The position numbers were made by a program, and so were the translations under genes. Below the pieces are notes generated by a model. That model was not told the DNA's origin and searched no databases. It saw only the letters and a program-made list of their open reading frames with translations. DNA of 64,000 bases from Bryobacteraceae bacterium (GTDB taxonomy: Bacteria; Acidobacteriota; Terriglobia; Bryobacterales; Bryobacteraceae): contig JARKOC010000469.1 of assembly GCA_029975915.1 (NCBI GenBank), positions 1 through 64,000 on the forward strand, in the 5' to 3' direction. Positions 17,838-26,459 of this stretch are shown here, in pieces (positions within the stretch are counted from its first letter, which is position 1; every line of letters starts with the position of its first letter).

Positions 17838-19145
17838 ATGATGTTCGGAGAAAGCAATCCTCAAGTACTGGTGGCTGGCGCGGGCCCGGTGGGGCTGTTC
17901 GCATCTTTGAATCTGGCGCGCCAGGGTGTGCGCGTGGCGACCGTGGACCGCGGGGTTTGGCCCTGCAAGCACAGCTATGCGCTGGCGCTGCACCCGGAGT
18001 CGGTGACGCTGCTGGAAAAGGCCGGCATCGCCGCGCAGGTTCTCGAAGGAGCGCGCATGGTGCGCCGGATGGGGGTGTATGGCGGCGAGGACTTAGTGGC
18101 GGGCTCACGTCTGGACGATCTGCCGGGTGCGGATACGGCGCTGGCCGTGACGCGGCAGGATCACCTTGAAACGGCGCTGGAAGCCGCGCTGCGGGCACAG
18201 GGCGGCGAGGTGAAATGGAGGCACGAGGTTCTGGGGCTGGCCGAAAGCGGCCAAGGTGTAATGGCGACCGTCGGCCGTCTCGAAAAGGAATCGCGCGGCT
18301 ACATCGTCGCCCATACGGAATGGGTCGTCGGCAAGTCGACGGAGGTTGAAACCGGCTACGTGATCGGCGCGGACGGATACAATTCGAAGGTCCGGCGGGC
18401 GCTGGGCATTGATTTCCCCGAAGTCGGTCGCGCCGAATATTACGCCGTCTTCGAATGCGAATGCGCCGCCGACGGCGGCGACGAGATGAAAGTGGTTTTG
18501 GGCGGCGGAACGGCCGATGTAATGTGGCCGCTGCCCGGCAAGGCGGTCCGCTGGAGTTTCCAACTGACCGATTACGCCGACGAAGAGGCGGAACTGCTCA
18601 AGGACAAGCTGCTAGCCGCCGGCTTCGGCTACTTTCCCACTGAGCGATCCAAGGACCGGGTGATGGGCGCCGGCGACACGCGTGAAGACGTACTTTCGGA
18701 TGCGCATTTCAGACAATTACTGGCCGAACGCGCCCCGTGGTTCAAGAACGAGGTGACGGGCATCACCTGGCGGACGCTGGTGCGCTTTGAGCGGCGGCTG
18801 GCGTCGCCATTTGGCAAGGGCAGGATGTGGCTGGCCGGCGACAGTGCCCACCTCACCGGTCCGGCGGGCATCCAGAGCATGAACGCGGGTCTGGCTGAGG
18901 CTGCCGATTTGAGCGACCTGATCGGCGCCGTGGTCAAAGGTTCCTCGCCCGTGGGTGCGCTCGACGACTACGGTGAACGCTGGCAGAAAGTCTGGCGCAA
19001 GCTGCACGGCATCGAACACAAGGCTGAAGCAAAACCCGACGCGCCTGCTCTGATCCGCGGCAACGCGGATCGCCTGGTGTCGTGCCTGCCGGCCAACGCC
19101 CGCCACATCACCCTGGTGGCCGAACGGTTGGGGATTCAGATGTAA
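17838..19145 (+). CDS. FAD-dependent monooxygenase (PHBH-type)
   Basis: A 435-residue flavoprotein of the p-hydroxybenzoate hydroxylase fold. The N-terminal dinucleotide motif is VLVAGAGPVGLFASLNLARQG; the middle DG motif is VIGADGYNSKVRRALG; the second FAD motif is MWLAGDSAHLTGPAGIQSMNAGLAEAADL. These enzymes use NAD(P)H and O2 to hydroxylate aromatic or polyketide-like substrates; the substrate here is not evident and no biosynthetic cluster surrounds the gene. TTAGGAGG precedes the ATG, and TATACT at 17791-17796 is a plausible -10 element without a clear -35. It is divergent from the Gfo/Idh/MocA gene. Confidence 0.9.
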   Translation: MMFGESNPQVLVAGAGPVGLFASLNLARQGVRVATVDRGVWPCKHSYALALHPESVTLLEKAGIAAQVLEGARMVRRMGVYGGEDLVAGSRLDDLPGADTALAVTRQDHLETALEAALRAQGGEVKWRHEVLGLAESGQGVMATVGRLEKESRGYIVAHTEWVVGKSTEVETGYVIGADGYNSKVRRALGIDFPEVGRAEYYAVFECECAADGGDEMKVVLGGGTADVMWPLPGKAVRWSFQLTDYADEEAELLKDKLLAAGFGYFPTERSKDRVMGAGDTREDVLSDAHFRQLLAERAPWFKNEVTGITWRTLVRFERRLASPFGKGRMWLAGDSAHLTGPAGIQSMNAGLAEAADLSDLIGAVVKGSSPVGALDDYGERWQKVWRKLHGIEHKAEAKPDAPALIRGNADRLVSCLPANARHITLVAERLGIQM

Positions 19146-19320
19146 CCCAATTTCGGGATGTCTGCACATTCGCGCCACATTCAGGCGGAAGTACGGCGGA
19201 AATCTCAAGCCCCGGGCCAAGTCTCGTCGCGCAGCAGACGCCGGACCGGTTGCTACAACCGTTGCTGCCAAACAGCAAAATGTGCCGTTCGAGGGCGACC
19301 TAAGCTATTGATTCTAATGG

Positions 19321-19393
19321 AGCCGGCGACAGGAATCGAACCTGCGACCATCTGATTACAAATCAGACGCTCTACCTGCTGAGCTACGCCGGC
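19321..19393 (-). tRNA. tRNA-Thr (anticodon TGT)
   Basis: A complete 73-base cloverleaf on the minus strand: acceptor GCCGGCG paired with CGCCGGC, D arm GCTC/GAGC, anticodon stem TCTGA/TCAGA with loop TTTGTAA (anticodon TGT), a five-base variable loop, and T arm GCAGG/CCTGT with loop TTCGATT (one G-T pair). CCA is not encoded. The discriminator base is T rather than the A usual in E. coli tRNA-Thr. Confidence 0.95.
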
Positions 19394-19452
19394 CCACTCG
19401 AACACTCTCAGAATACCAAAGCTGAATCGGCGTCCGCCGCATCTAACCAAGC

Positions 19453-19992
19453 GTGGTACCTGTTTTGTTCATAGCGTTCGCACTGTCTGCCACGGCACTT
19501 GAAACGGCTCCCGCTCCGGCTGTCACCGGTCCAATGCCCCGGCTCTCTGGACAGTTCCTCACAGGCCGTAAGGCTGTTCTCCCCGACGCCGCCAAAGGCC
19601 GCGTCACCCTGCTCGCCCTTGGCTTCACCTACGACTCGCGTTTCCCCGTCGAAGCCTACGTGAAGCAGTGGCGCAAACGATTCGGCGCCGACGCGCGAAC
19701 TTCATTCTTCGAAGTCCCTATCATCGGAGGCATGGCGCGCATGGGCAAGTGGTTCATCGACAGCGGAATGCGCCGGGGCACCCCAAAAGAAGACCACGAA
19801 CGCGTGATCACTGTCTACGGCGGCGCCGATGAATGGCAGCGGCGCCTCAATTGCAGCAAGAGCAAAGCCGCCTGCCTCGTCCTGCTCGACTCGCAAGGAA
19901 ACATCCGCTGGATCAAGGAATCGCTTTACGATGATGCCGTTTGGACTGATCTTCAAAACCGGGCCGACGCGCTTCTGGAACCCGCGAATTGA
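19453..19992 (+). CDS. Exported thioredoxin-fold protein, ATP10-like
   Basis: A 179-residue protein with a short signal peptide (VPVLFIAFALSATALET). Then MPRLSGQFLTGRKAVLPDAAKGRVTLLALGF, SFFEVPIIGG and ACLVLLDSQGNIRWIKES follow the thioredoxin/AhpC layout and resemble the ATP10 family (mitochondrial ATP synthase assembly factor) and its bacterial relatives. The CxxC redox motif is absent; two cysteines (NCSKSKAAC) occur near the C-terminal strand. The function in bacteria is unknown; redox or assembly roles are guesses. GTG at 19453 is the likely start although no ribosome site is seen. It lies 59 bases from the divergent tRNA. Confidence 0.65.
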   Translation: MVPVLFIAFALSATALETAPAPAVTGPMPRLSGQFLTGRKAVLPDAAKGRVTLLALGFTYDSRFPVEAYVKQWRKRFGADARTSFFEVPIIGGMARMGKWFIDSGMRRGTPKEDHERVITVYGGADEWQRRLNCSKSKAACLVLLDSQGNIRWIKESLYDDAVWTDLQNRADALLEPAN

Positions 19993-20022
19993 AGGCGCAA
20001 CAGCGATAACCTGAAAGTGACA

Positions 20023-20175
20023 ATGCCCGACTACATGCAGCAAATCCCAGTCTGGTTCTATGCCATCGTCGTTCTGGCGGGCATCGCCATTACTCTGCTC
20101 GCCTGCATGCCACACAAGTGGGTGGAAAAAGTTCTCAAGAACCTCGACAGGAAGTTCGGACGCCCGCAGACGTAG
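20023..20175 (+). CDS. 50-residue single-pass membrane peptide
   Basis: A short gene starting MPDYMQQIPVWFYAIVVLAG, with one membrane span (~9-28: IPVWFYAIVVLAGIAITLLA) followed by a basic tail (KWVEKVLKNLDRKFGRPQ). It begins 31 bases after the thioredoxin-fold gene on the same strand and may share its transcript. The positive-inside pattern and clean reading frame support it; there is no known family. It could be an accessory peptide of the upstream protein. Confidence 0.5.
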   Translation: MPDYMQQIPVWFYAIVVLAGIAITLLACMPHKWVEKVLKNLDRKFGRPQT

Positions 20176-20258
20176 GGTGGACTTCTAGGCCGCGGCCGAT
20201 CGCCTGACCGGCATGTTCTCCGAGGACCAGATGCCCGGCCCCGGCTGTGTTTTCCCCG

Positions 20259-21686
20259 TTACTTCGCCACCGACGGGTTTTCACGCGCCCACGCTTCGTA
20301 TTCCTTGATCGTGTAGAAGGTCCGGTGCCGGTACAGCCGCCCGGCGTCCTCCGGCAGACCCAGCCAATCGTTTGACCAACTATCGCCCGTCGCCTTCATC
20401 CTGCGCGCCAGTTTCGCCTCCATCTCCTTCACCAGCGCTGGCGACGAGTTGACCAGGTTGTTCAGCTCGTACGGATCTTTTTCGATGTCGTACAGCAACC
20501 AGGGCTTGTCCTTAAACCGCGCATACACATGCGTCCGCGTCCTGATCCCGCGCCACGCCCCCGGCGTGTCGTCGCCCTGGTAGGTCCCGTGAATGGCCAG
20601 ATACGCCGACTCCGGCGACTTCGAACTTCGCCCGCGAATCACATCAGACAGGTCCAGACCCTGCATTGTTCGAGGCGCTTTGAGTCCCGCAAAACCGAGC
20701 ATGGTCGGCGCAAAATCGACGTGCGTGAAGATTGCGTCGTTCTTCGTGCCCGCTTTGATCCGTCCCGGCCACCTGACGATGCCCGGCACCCGGATAGACT
20801 CCTCCCACGGCTTCCGCTTCAGCCTTTGCCCGTGCGACCCGAGCATGTCGCCGTGATCGGACGAGTAGATGACCACCGTGTCCTCAGCCAGCCCTAGTTC
20901 TTCAAGCTTGGCCATCAACCTCCCCACCTGGTCATCCAGCGAGGTCACCATGCCGTAGTAATGCGCGATCTCTTCCCTCCCCGGGGCTTTTGCAGCCGCT
21001 TGCCAGTTTGGGCGCATTGCGAGTTTGGATGCGTCGTACATCCGCCGGTACTGCTCGGGCGCCTTATACGGGTCGTGTGGCGGACCCCATTGGATGGTCA
21101 GGTAGAACGGCCTCTTGTCGCTTCGCGTCGCCTCCAGAAACTCAACCCCGAGGTCCGCCCATCCCTCGCTCTCAAACTTTCCTAGCCGGATCGGCTCCGG
21201 CGTATCGCGGAAGTACGTATTGTCGAAATGCGCGTGGCTACACTGGTTTGCCGCCCAAAACTCGTAGCCGTGCCTGCGCTCGCCTGGCGGCACGAATCCA
21301 GGCAAACGCGGACCGCCATCCAAGTGCCATTTACCGACGAACCCGGTCCGGTAGCCCGCCGCGCCGAACTCCCTGGCCAGAGAAACTCCGCCCTCACGCA
21401 GCCGCAGATCGTTGGCCACCATCCCGTTGCGATGGGCATACTGGCCCGTGAGGATATTCGCCCTAGCCGGACAGCACACGGGCGTGTTGGCGATGGTGTT
21501 CAGCATCAGGACGCCCTGGCTGGCCAGTTTGTCGATGTTCGGTGTTTTGACGTCCGGATTGCCGGCGCAACCCATCGCGTGGTAGCGATGCTGGTCCGGC
21601 ATCAGGAACAGAATGTTGGGCCGTTTGGCCTCTGATCCCAAAACCGGAACGGCAGCAGTTGCCAGGAGCTCTCTTCTTGTCAGCAT
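20259..21686 (-). CDS. Sulfatase (FGly type)
   Basis: A 475-residue arylsulfatase-family hydrolase with a Tat-like leader (MLTRRELLATAAVPVLG). The N-terminal metal site is PNILFLMPDQHRYHAMG. The formylglycine motif C-x-P-x-R is at 71-75 (CCPAR, Cys71 modified) in NTPVCCPARANILTGQYAHR. VVIYSSDHGDMLGSHG supplies the second metal-binding Asp/His. The enzyme removes sulfate esters, probably from a sulfated glycan, in the periplasm. ATG 21686 is preferred, but an in-frame ATG at 21701 would add five residues. It follows a heparinase-like gene on the same strand (gap 108 bases), suggesting joint attack on a sulfated polysaccharide. No sulfatase-modifying enzyme gene is in the window. Confidence 0.93.
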   Translation of the reverse strand: MLTRRELLATAAVPVLGSEAKRPNILFLMPDQHRYHAMGCAGNPDVKTPNIDKLASQGVLMLNTIANTPVCCPARANILTGQYAHRNGMVANDLRLREGGVSLAREFGAAGYRTGFVGKWHLDGGPRLPGFVPPGERRHGYEFWAANQCSHAHFDNTYFRDTPEPIRLGKFESEGWADLGVEFLEATRSDKRPFYLTIQWGPPHDPYKAPEQYRRMYDASKLAMRPNWQAAAKAPGREEIAHYYGMVTSLDDQVGRLMAKLEELGLAEDTVVIYSSDHGDMLGSHGQRLKRKPWEESIRVPGIVRWPGRIKAGTKNDAIFTHVDFAPTMLGFAGLKAPRTMQGLDLSDVIRGRSSKSPESAYLAIHGTYQGDDTPGAWRGIRTRTHVYARFKDKPWLLYDIEKDPYELNNLVNSSPALVKEMEAKLARRMKATGDSWSNDWLGLPEDAGRLYRHRTFYTIKEYEAWARENPSVAK

Positions 21687-21794
21687 GACGCTGCCCAGCA
21701 TATCGCACCCCCGGCATTTTAGCTCCCGCGCCTGCGGCGCAGACCGATGGTTTGCCGTCCCGACACTCGTTTCGAGACCTGTGCCGGTCACCGC

Positions 21795-24092
21795 CTACCT
21801 GCCCACCCTGACCGACCCACTGCGCCCCTTCTCGACAGCCACTTCCTTACCATCAACCCAAAGCCTCGCCGCAGGACCTGGCAACCACACCTCACCCCTT
21901 GCCGCCAGCGGTGGCAGGTTCTGCCTGGCGCGCCTTGGTCCTGTCACCACAGTTTTGTCAGCCGATGCACTCACGCTGAAGCCCGCCTCCGACCGCGCCA
22001 GCACCTGCCCGTTGAACGAGAGGCTGCGGCCGTCGCCCACCACGAATCCCAGCACTTCGCCTGACCCGCCGGTCCGCACCATCGCCATCAGCGCATCCGT
22101 TCTCAGCCCGCCACATTGGATTACGCGGCCCCCCGCCTCCGGCCTCACCTCAGGTTGCCAGACGATCAAGTCCTCATACCCAAAGCCCTGAACAGCCAGG
22201 CTCGCCGCGCCCTGAGCGCCCTCGACATCGGGGCCGCGCCGGAGTTCCGCTTCCGGCTCACCATGCCGGTGTGCAGCCGCCACCGCCAGATACCTGACGC
22301 GCACGCCCTTCAGATTCACTCGCAGCAGCCCTAGTTCCACCCTGTTGCGCGCACTCTCCTTCACGACTGTTCTGAAGGAGGAGACCGGGATCTCAGGTGT
22401 GTGAAACGCCAACCGGCAACTCGCCTCAACGCCGCTGATCAGGAAGGGACTCTCAAACGTCCCGAGCCCGCCCATCTTCCGCGCCGGCGAATACCACTGC
22501 CAGTGATACTCGTTCTCCTCCTCGCTCCTTTGAATATCATCGGCGATCACCACGTATGGGTTCGGCCCCTGCTTGACGAACAGCGCCACGCGGTCAGCGC
22601 GAATGGCTGGTTGGGAACCATCAACCGACCGGTCGGCATACGACGCCCGGGCATCGCCTCGTGCATAGTCCGCGAAATGCCCCGCCACCACGCCAGTCAT
22701 AAATCCGTAGATCGATCCGTCGTCGCCTGCCGAATTGGGCCTGTCGTTGGCCGGCATTCCGCCTTCGCCCACGATCACGATGTTGTGCTCGATGTCGGCG
22801 CCGTGGTGCGGGTGAGAGTAGCCGTAAATATTCTCGTGCGTGGCGAACTGCTCCCCGAACGCAGTGAACAGAAAACTGTTCATGTCGTAGTGGGTGTGGT
22901 TGGCGTTGTCGTGCCGCGTCGTGAAGACAAACCAGTTCGCGCGCTCATCGTCCCAGCGATTGCGGGCGAAAAGATACCCGGCGCGGTTGGCGTCGATCTC
23001 GAAGTAGTGCGATGTGGGCAAATCGAGCGTTCCCGGACTCGCCGGTTCCAACCCGTCGGGCCAGTAGAGGAACACCTCCATCGGATTGATCCGGTCCAGG
23101 TCGGCATACTTTTCCCAGGTCCACAAACCTGCCCTGTCGCGCAGTTCGCGGATCCCGAACAGGTAGACCGGTTGGAAGACGCGCCGCCCGTATTCCGTGT
23201 TGTCGCCCAGCGGCCCGCAGCCGCCCTGCGGCATCCACTGGTGACGCAAGTAATGCATGGCGTTCACCGCACCCGTGTCCGCGATGATGTCGGGGCCGCC
23301 CAGCCGCCGCATGGCCTCGGCGAACATACTCGGATTCTTGTGATAGTGGGCGTAGCCGGGCCCCTCATTGCAGATGCCGCTGGCGCGCCAAGTTTCGGGA
23401 AAGTAGTTCCTGCTGATCTTGCGGAAACACTCCGAAAGCCAGTGCTGGTATAGCGGATGCCGCGACTCGCCCTGGATGGCGCACAGCAGGATCCCCTGCG
23501 CTCCAACAGGAATGGCGCCGCAGTTGTATCCCGCGTCCCGCCACCACCAACTCTCGGTATGCTGAAAGAGCGCGGCGTTCCAGGCTTCCAGCGCAACCAG
23601 CAGCCGGGCGCGTTGCCCGTCCGTCAGGAGCGGTTGCAGCCAGTCCCAGGCGTGAGCGAAGGCCTTGGGCCAGTGTTCGGTAGCGAAGAAGTCGCTATCG
23701 ACGGCGCGGTGAAACTCCACTGCGTCCATGCCGAGCGCCGCATCTTCAAACACGCCTAGCGCCCGCCGTCCCGCCGCCTCATCTCCCTCTACCTGGTAGA
23801 CCAGCGCCATCGCCTCCAGTTGTTCCGCCAGCCGCTGACCTTCGCGGCCGACGGCCGCCTTCACGGTGATTTCCGATGCCGCCGGCGCCCCGGCGACGCG
23901 CAGCACCCGCTTCCATGCCTCGCCGGGCATGCCGCCACTTTGGGTTCTGCGCCGCAGCGCCTCGATCTCGCCGGCGCTGAAGACGATGCCGGGATGTGTT
24001 CCGGGAGCCACGACCGCATAGGTACGGCCCGGCCCCGTCACGACCGGGGCAAGCATCAGTGAAAGAAACTGGTTGCGCGTCAGATCGGCCAT
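21795..24092 (-). CDS. Heparinase II/III-family-like polysaccharide lyase
   Basis: A 765-residue protein with an N-terminal (alpha/alpha)-toroid and C-terminal beta-sandwich layout. In the helical half, ESWWWRDAGYNCGAIPVGAQGIL and GICNEGPGYAHYHKNPSMFAEAMRRLGG recall the catalytic face of alginate/heparin lyases; in the beta half, TRHDNANHTHYDMNSFLFTAFGEQF and HHGADIEHNIVIVG match the heparinase II/III-like domain. The leader MADLTRNQFLSLMLAPVV looks Tat-like but has only one Arg. The predicted role is eliminative cleavage of a uronic-acid-rich, possibly sulfated, polysaccharide. It lies between the RidA-like and sulfatase genes on the same strand. The actual substrate is inference. Confidence 0.85.
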   Translation of the reverse strand: MADLTRNQFLSLMLAPVVTGPGRTYAVVAPGTHPGIVFSAGEIEALRRRTQSGGMPGEAWKRVLRVAGAPAASEITVKAAVGREGQRLAEQLEAMALVYQVEGDEAAGRRALGVFEDAALGMDAVEFHRAVDSDFFATEHWPKAFAHAWDWLQPLLTDGQRARLLVALEAWNAALFQHTESWWWRDAGYNCGAIPVGAQGILLCAIQGESRHPLYQHWLSECFRKISRNYFPETWRASGICNEGPGYAHYHKNPSMFAEAMRRLGGPDIIADTGAVNAMHYLRHQWMPQGGCGPLGDNTEYGRRVFQPVYLFGIRELRDRAGLWTWEKYADLDRINPMEVFLYWPDGLEPASPGTLDLPTSHYFEIDANRAGYLFARNRWDDERANWFVFTTRHDNANHTHYDMNSFLFTAFGEQFATHENIYGYSHPHHGADIEHNIVIVGEGGMPANDRPNSAGDDGSIYGFMTGVVAGHFADYARGDARASYADRSVDGSQPAIRADRVALFVKQGPNPYVVIADDIQRSEEENEYHWQWYSPARKMGGLGTFESPFLISGVEASCRLAFHTPEIPVSSFRTVVKESARNRVELGLLRVNLKGVRVRYLAVAAAHRHGEPEAELRRGPDVEGAQGAASLAVQGFGYEDLIVWQPEVRPEAGGRVIQCGGLRTDALMAMVRTGGSGEVLGFVVGDGRSLSFNGQVLARSEAGFSVSASADKTVVTGPRRARQNLPPLAARGEVWLPGPAARLWVDGKEVAVEKGRSGSVRVGR

Positions 24093-24151
24093 TGTGAGCA
24101 GACTATCATGCGCCTGTGGCGGACCCCGATCACCGGCCGGACACTGATCGC

Positions 24152-24610
24152 TCAGATATACGCGATCACGTCGATTTCGACCAGTGAATCGCCTGGAATG
24201 TCGAGCGCGGTGATGGTGGTGCGCACGGGAGGCTCGTCGCCGAAACGGCCTTGGAAGACGGCGTTCATCGCCTTGTAGTCTTCCATCTTCTTCAGATAGA
24301 CGTTCGCTTTCAACACCTTCTCCATCGACGATCCAGCGGCGACCAGTTCCTTTTCAATCTCGTCGAGCACGGTCTTGGTGTGGGCTGTAATATCGCCGTC
24401 GTAGTGTGCGCCCTTGCCGGCGATGAACAGCAGGTTGCCATACGACACAGCGCCGCTGAATAGCGGAGTCTTGGCGGGCTTCTTGCCGCCGCGCCAGTGG
24501 ACTTTCTTCTTGGGGGCTTCCTGGGCGGCCGCCGGGACAGCGGCGGGAACGGCGGCAACGCCCGCGGCGGCGCCGGCCTTCATCCAATTGCGTCGGGTCT
24601 GATTTGCCAT
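24152..24610 (-). CDS. Exported RidA (YjgF/YER057c/UK114) family protein
   Basis: A 152-residue protein: a Tat-like leader (TRRNWMKAGAAAGVAAVP) followed by a RidA domain. It shows SGAVSYGNLLFIAGKGA, HTKTVLDEIEKELVAAGSSMEKVLKANVYLKKMEDY, and the catalytic-type Arg in PPVRTTITALDIPGDSLVEIDVIAYI. Cytosolic RidA deaminates reactive enamines made by PLP enzymes. An exported version is unusual in function, since no such enzymes are expected outside the cytosol; it may act on an unsaturated sugar or be a binding protein. It precedes the heparinase-like gene by 59 bases on the same strand. Confidence 0.87.
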   Translation of the reverse strand: MANQTRRNWMKAGAAAGVAAVPAAVPAAAQEAPKKKVHWRGGKKPAKTPLFSGAVSYGNLLFIAGKGAHYDGDITAHTKTVLDEIEKELVAAGSSMEKVLKANVYLKKMEDYKAMNAVFQGRFGDEPPVRTTITALDIPGDSLVEIDVIAYI

Positions 24611-24730
24611 AGGATTTGAATCTCCTTGGCTCGGAGTATATCGCGCCGGAACGGCGAGGTTGGGCTCAGCGGGCAGGATACTTCAGTCAAAACCTGATCC
24701 GAATCCAAACCGCACGCTTATTGGAATAGG

Positions 24731-26281
24731 ATGAGAAGCCTGATGCGAAACCGCTTCGTTTTCTCCTCCCTGCTCCTGTGTGCCTTGTGCCCGGCCGCCC
24801 CTGGGGATGGCATCTTCAATGTCAAGGACTTCGGCGCCACCGGCGACGGCAAGTCGAACGATACTCCAGCCATCCAGAATGCGATTGACGCCTGCGCGGC
24901 GGCCGGTGGCGGCGTGGTTCTGCTGCCCGCGGGGAACTTCCTTTCGGGTAGTCTCCTGCTGCGCAGCAACATCACTTTCCGCGTCACGCCAGGAGCCACG
25001 CTCACCGGGAGCCGCCGGATGGAGGACTATGCGCCGCCCCATCTGCTCAACATCAGCGGGGTGGAAAACGTCGCCATCGACGGTGGAGGCCGCATCCACG
25101 GCAGCGGAGATGCCTTCTGGAAAGACCGGTCCGACCATCCTTACTTCCTGGGCATCCGGCCCCGTCCGTCACCGATGATCGAGATCTCGGACAGCAAGGG
25201 CGTTCGTGTCCAGGATCTCAGCATCCGGGACACGCCAGGTTGGGGCATCCATGTTTTGCGTTCCGATGGAGTGGTGATCCGTGCCGTTTCGCTCATTAGC
25301 CATCTGCGCGGGCCCAACACCGACGGCATCGACATCGACTCGAGCCGGAACGTGCGGGTGGCCGACTGCTATATCGAAGGCGGCGATGACGCGATCGTGA
25401 TTAAGACGCCGCGGCGGGCCGGAGCCGCTTTGCGCCCGGCGGAGAACATCGCCATCACGAATTGCGTCATGACCAGCACTTCGAACTGCTTCAAACTCGG
25501 CACGGAGAGTTCGTCGGATTTCAAGAACATCGCCATCAGCAACTGTGTCATGTTCAAGCTGCCCGGCGCGTTCCGCGCCCCGATTTCCGGCATCGCCATC
25601 GAGACCGTGGATGGGGGCACAATCGACGGGCTGGTTGCCTCGAACATCACGATGCGGGACGTCGGCACGCCCATCTTCATCCGGCTCGGCAACCGGGGGC
25701 GTGGCATGGCTGAACCCCGGCCGGGCACGCTTCAAAATGTCTCAATCTCCAACGTGGTGGCAACTGGATCCCTGATTACCAGTTCTGTGACCGGGCTGCC
25801 TGGCCATCTGGTGCGGCGAGTGAACCTGGACAGCATCAACATTTCGATGAAGGGCGGCGAGAAAAAGGCAGGAGATCTCAACGTCCCGGAACTCGCCGAT
25901 CAATACCCGGAGGCGTGGATGTTTGGAGTTCTGCCCGCTTACGGCTTGTACGCCCGCCACGTCGAAGGTTTGACTTTTAGAAACGTCCAGGTGCGTTGGG
26001 AGGAAGAAGATGCCCGTCCGGCGATGGTCTTCGACGACGCTCGGGAAGTCACAATTGACGGTTTTCAGACTGATACCGCAGCCGGCGGCGCGCCGGTGAT
26101 TCGATTCCATAATGCGGTGGCCGCCTACGTCACCGGAGCGCGCGTCCCGGCTTCGGCGACGCGGCTGGTTGAAGTCACGGGAGCGGAGAGCCGTGAAATC
26201 AAGATCGGGGACGGGTTCCTGCGCGGAGTGAAACCGTTGTTCGCCGGCCCCGAGGTCCCCGCCGGAGCGATCCTCCACTGA
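24731..26281 (+). CDS. Glycoside hydrolase family 28 (polygalacturonase-like)
   Basis: A 516-residue secreted right-handed beta-helix enzyme. After the signal peptide (ends near PAAPG) it has FNVKDFGATGDGKSNDTPAIQNAI, the standard start of pectate lyase-3/GH28 proteins. The catalytic Asp region is seen as GPNTDGIDIDSSRNV and GGDDAI; the His of the canonical GHG motif is not obvious, and the equivalent segment reads KLGTESSSDFKNI. It probably cleaves galacturonan or related pectic glycans outside the cytoplasm. The missing His makes its exact activity uncertain. It diverges from the RidA gene, and an in-frame ATG at 24743 is an alternative start. Two small hairpins overlap its stop codon. Confidence 0.88.
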   Translation: MRSLMRNRFVFSSLLLCALCPAAPGDGIFNVKDFGATGDGKSNDTPAIQNAIDACAAAGGGVVLLPAGNFLSGSLLLRSNITFRVTPGATLTGSRRMEDYAPPHLLNISGVENVAIDGGGRIHGSGDAFWKDRSDHPYFLGIRPRPSPMIEISDSKGVRVQDLSIRDTPGWGIHVLRSDGVVIRAVSLISHLRGPNTDGIDIDSSRNVRVADCYIEGGDDAIVIKTPRRAGAALRPAENIAITNCVMTSTSNCFKLGTESSSDFKNIAISNCVMFKLPGAFRAPISGIAIETVDGGTIDGLVASNITMRDVGTPIFIRLGNRGRGMAEPRPGTLQNVSISNVVATGSLITSSVTGLPGHLVRRVNLDSINISMKGGEKKAGDLNVPELADQYPEAWMFGVLPAYGLYARHVEGLTFRNVQVRWEEEDARPAMVFDDAREVTIDGFQTDTAAGGAPVIRFHNAVAAYVTGARVPASATRLVEVTGAESREIKIGDGFLRGVKPLFAGPEVPAGAILH

Positions 26282-26310
26282 GAAGCCACTTCTCCGTTGG
26301 ACTCCAACGG
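26280..26310. other. Two tandem hairpins at end of GH28 gene
   Basis: GAGAAG-CCA-CTTCTC (26280-26294) overlaps the stop codon, and CCGTTGG-ACT-CCAACGG (26294-26310) follows directly. Both stems are perfect. No T-run follows, so they could end transcription only in a factor-dependent way or protect the mRNA 3' end. The DNA from here to 26459 has no other gene. Confidence 0.45.
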
Positions 26311-26459
26311 CACTACAAATCTTCCGAAGCACGGTTCACGGGCTCCGGCCTGGATGTTGGGCTGCCGGTGCATGGTTGGCTCAGCCCGCTCACACCGTCA
26401 CGCAAAAGCCCTTGTAACAGTTGCACAAATCAGATTATCCGGCTATATCTGGATTCGGA

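Noticed and set aside
19253..19450. Short minus-strand frame containing the stretch VERLICNQMVAGSIPVAGS
   Set aside because: This is the translated tRNA-Thr gene, a common false protein.
22401..23453. Long open frame (350 codons) on plus strand
   Set aside because: Fully antisense to the heparinase-like gene, with no domain, ribosome site or coding character.
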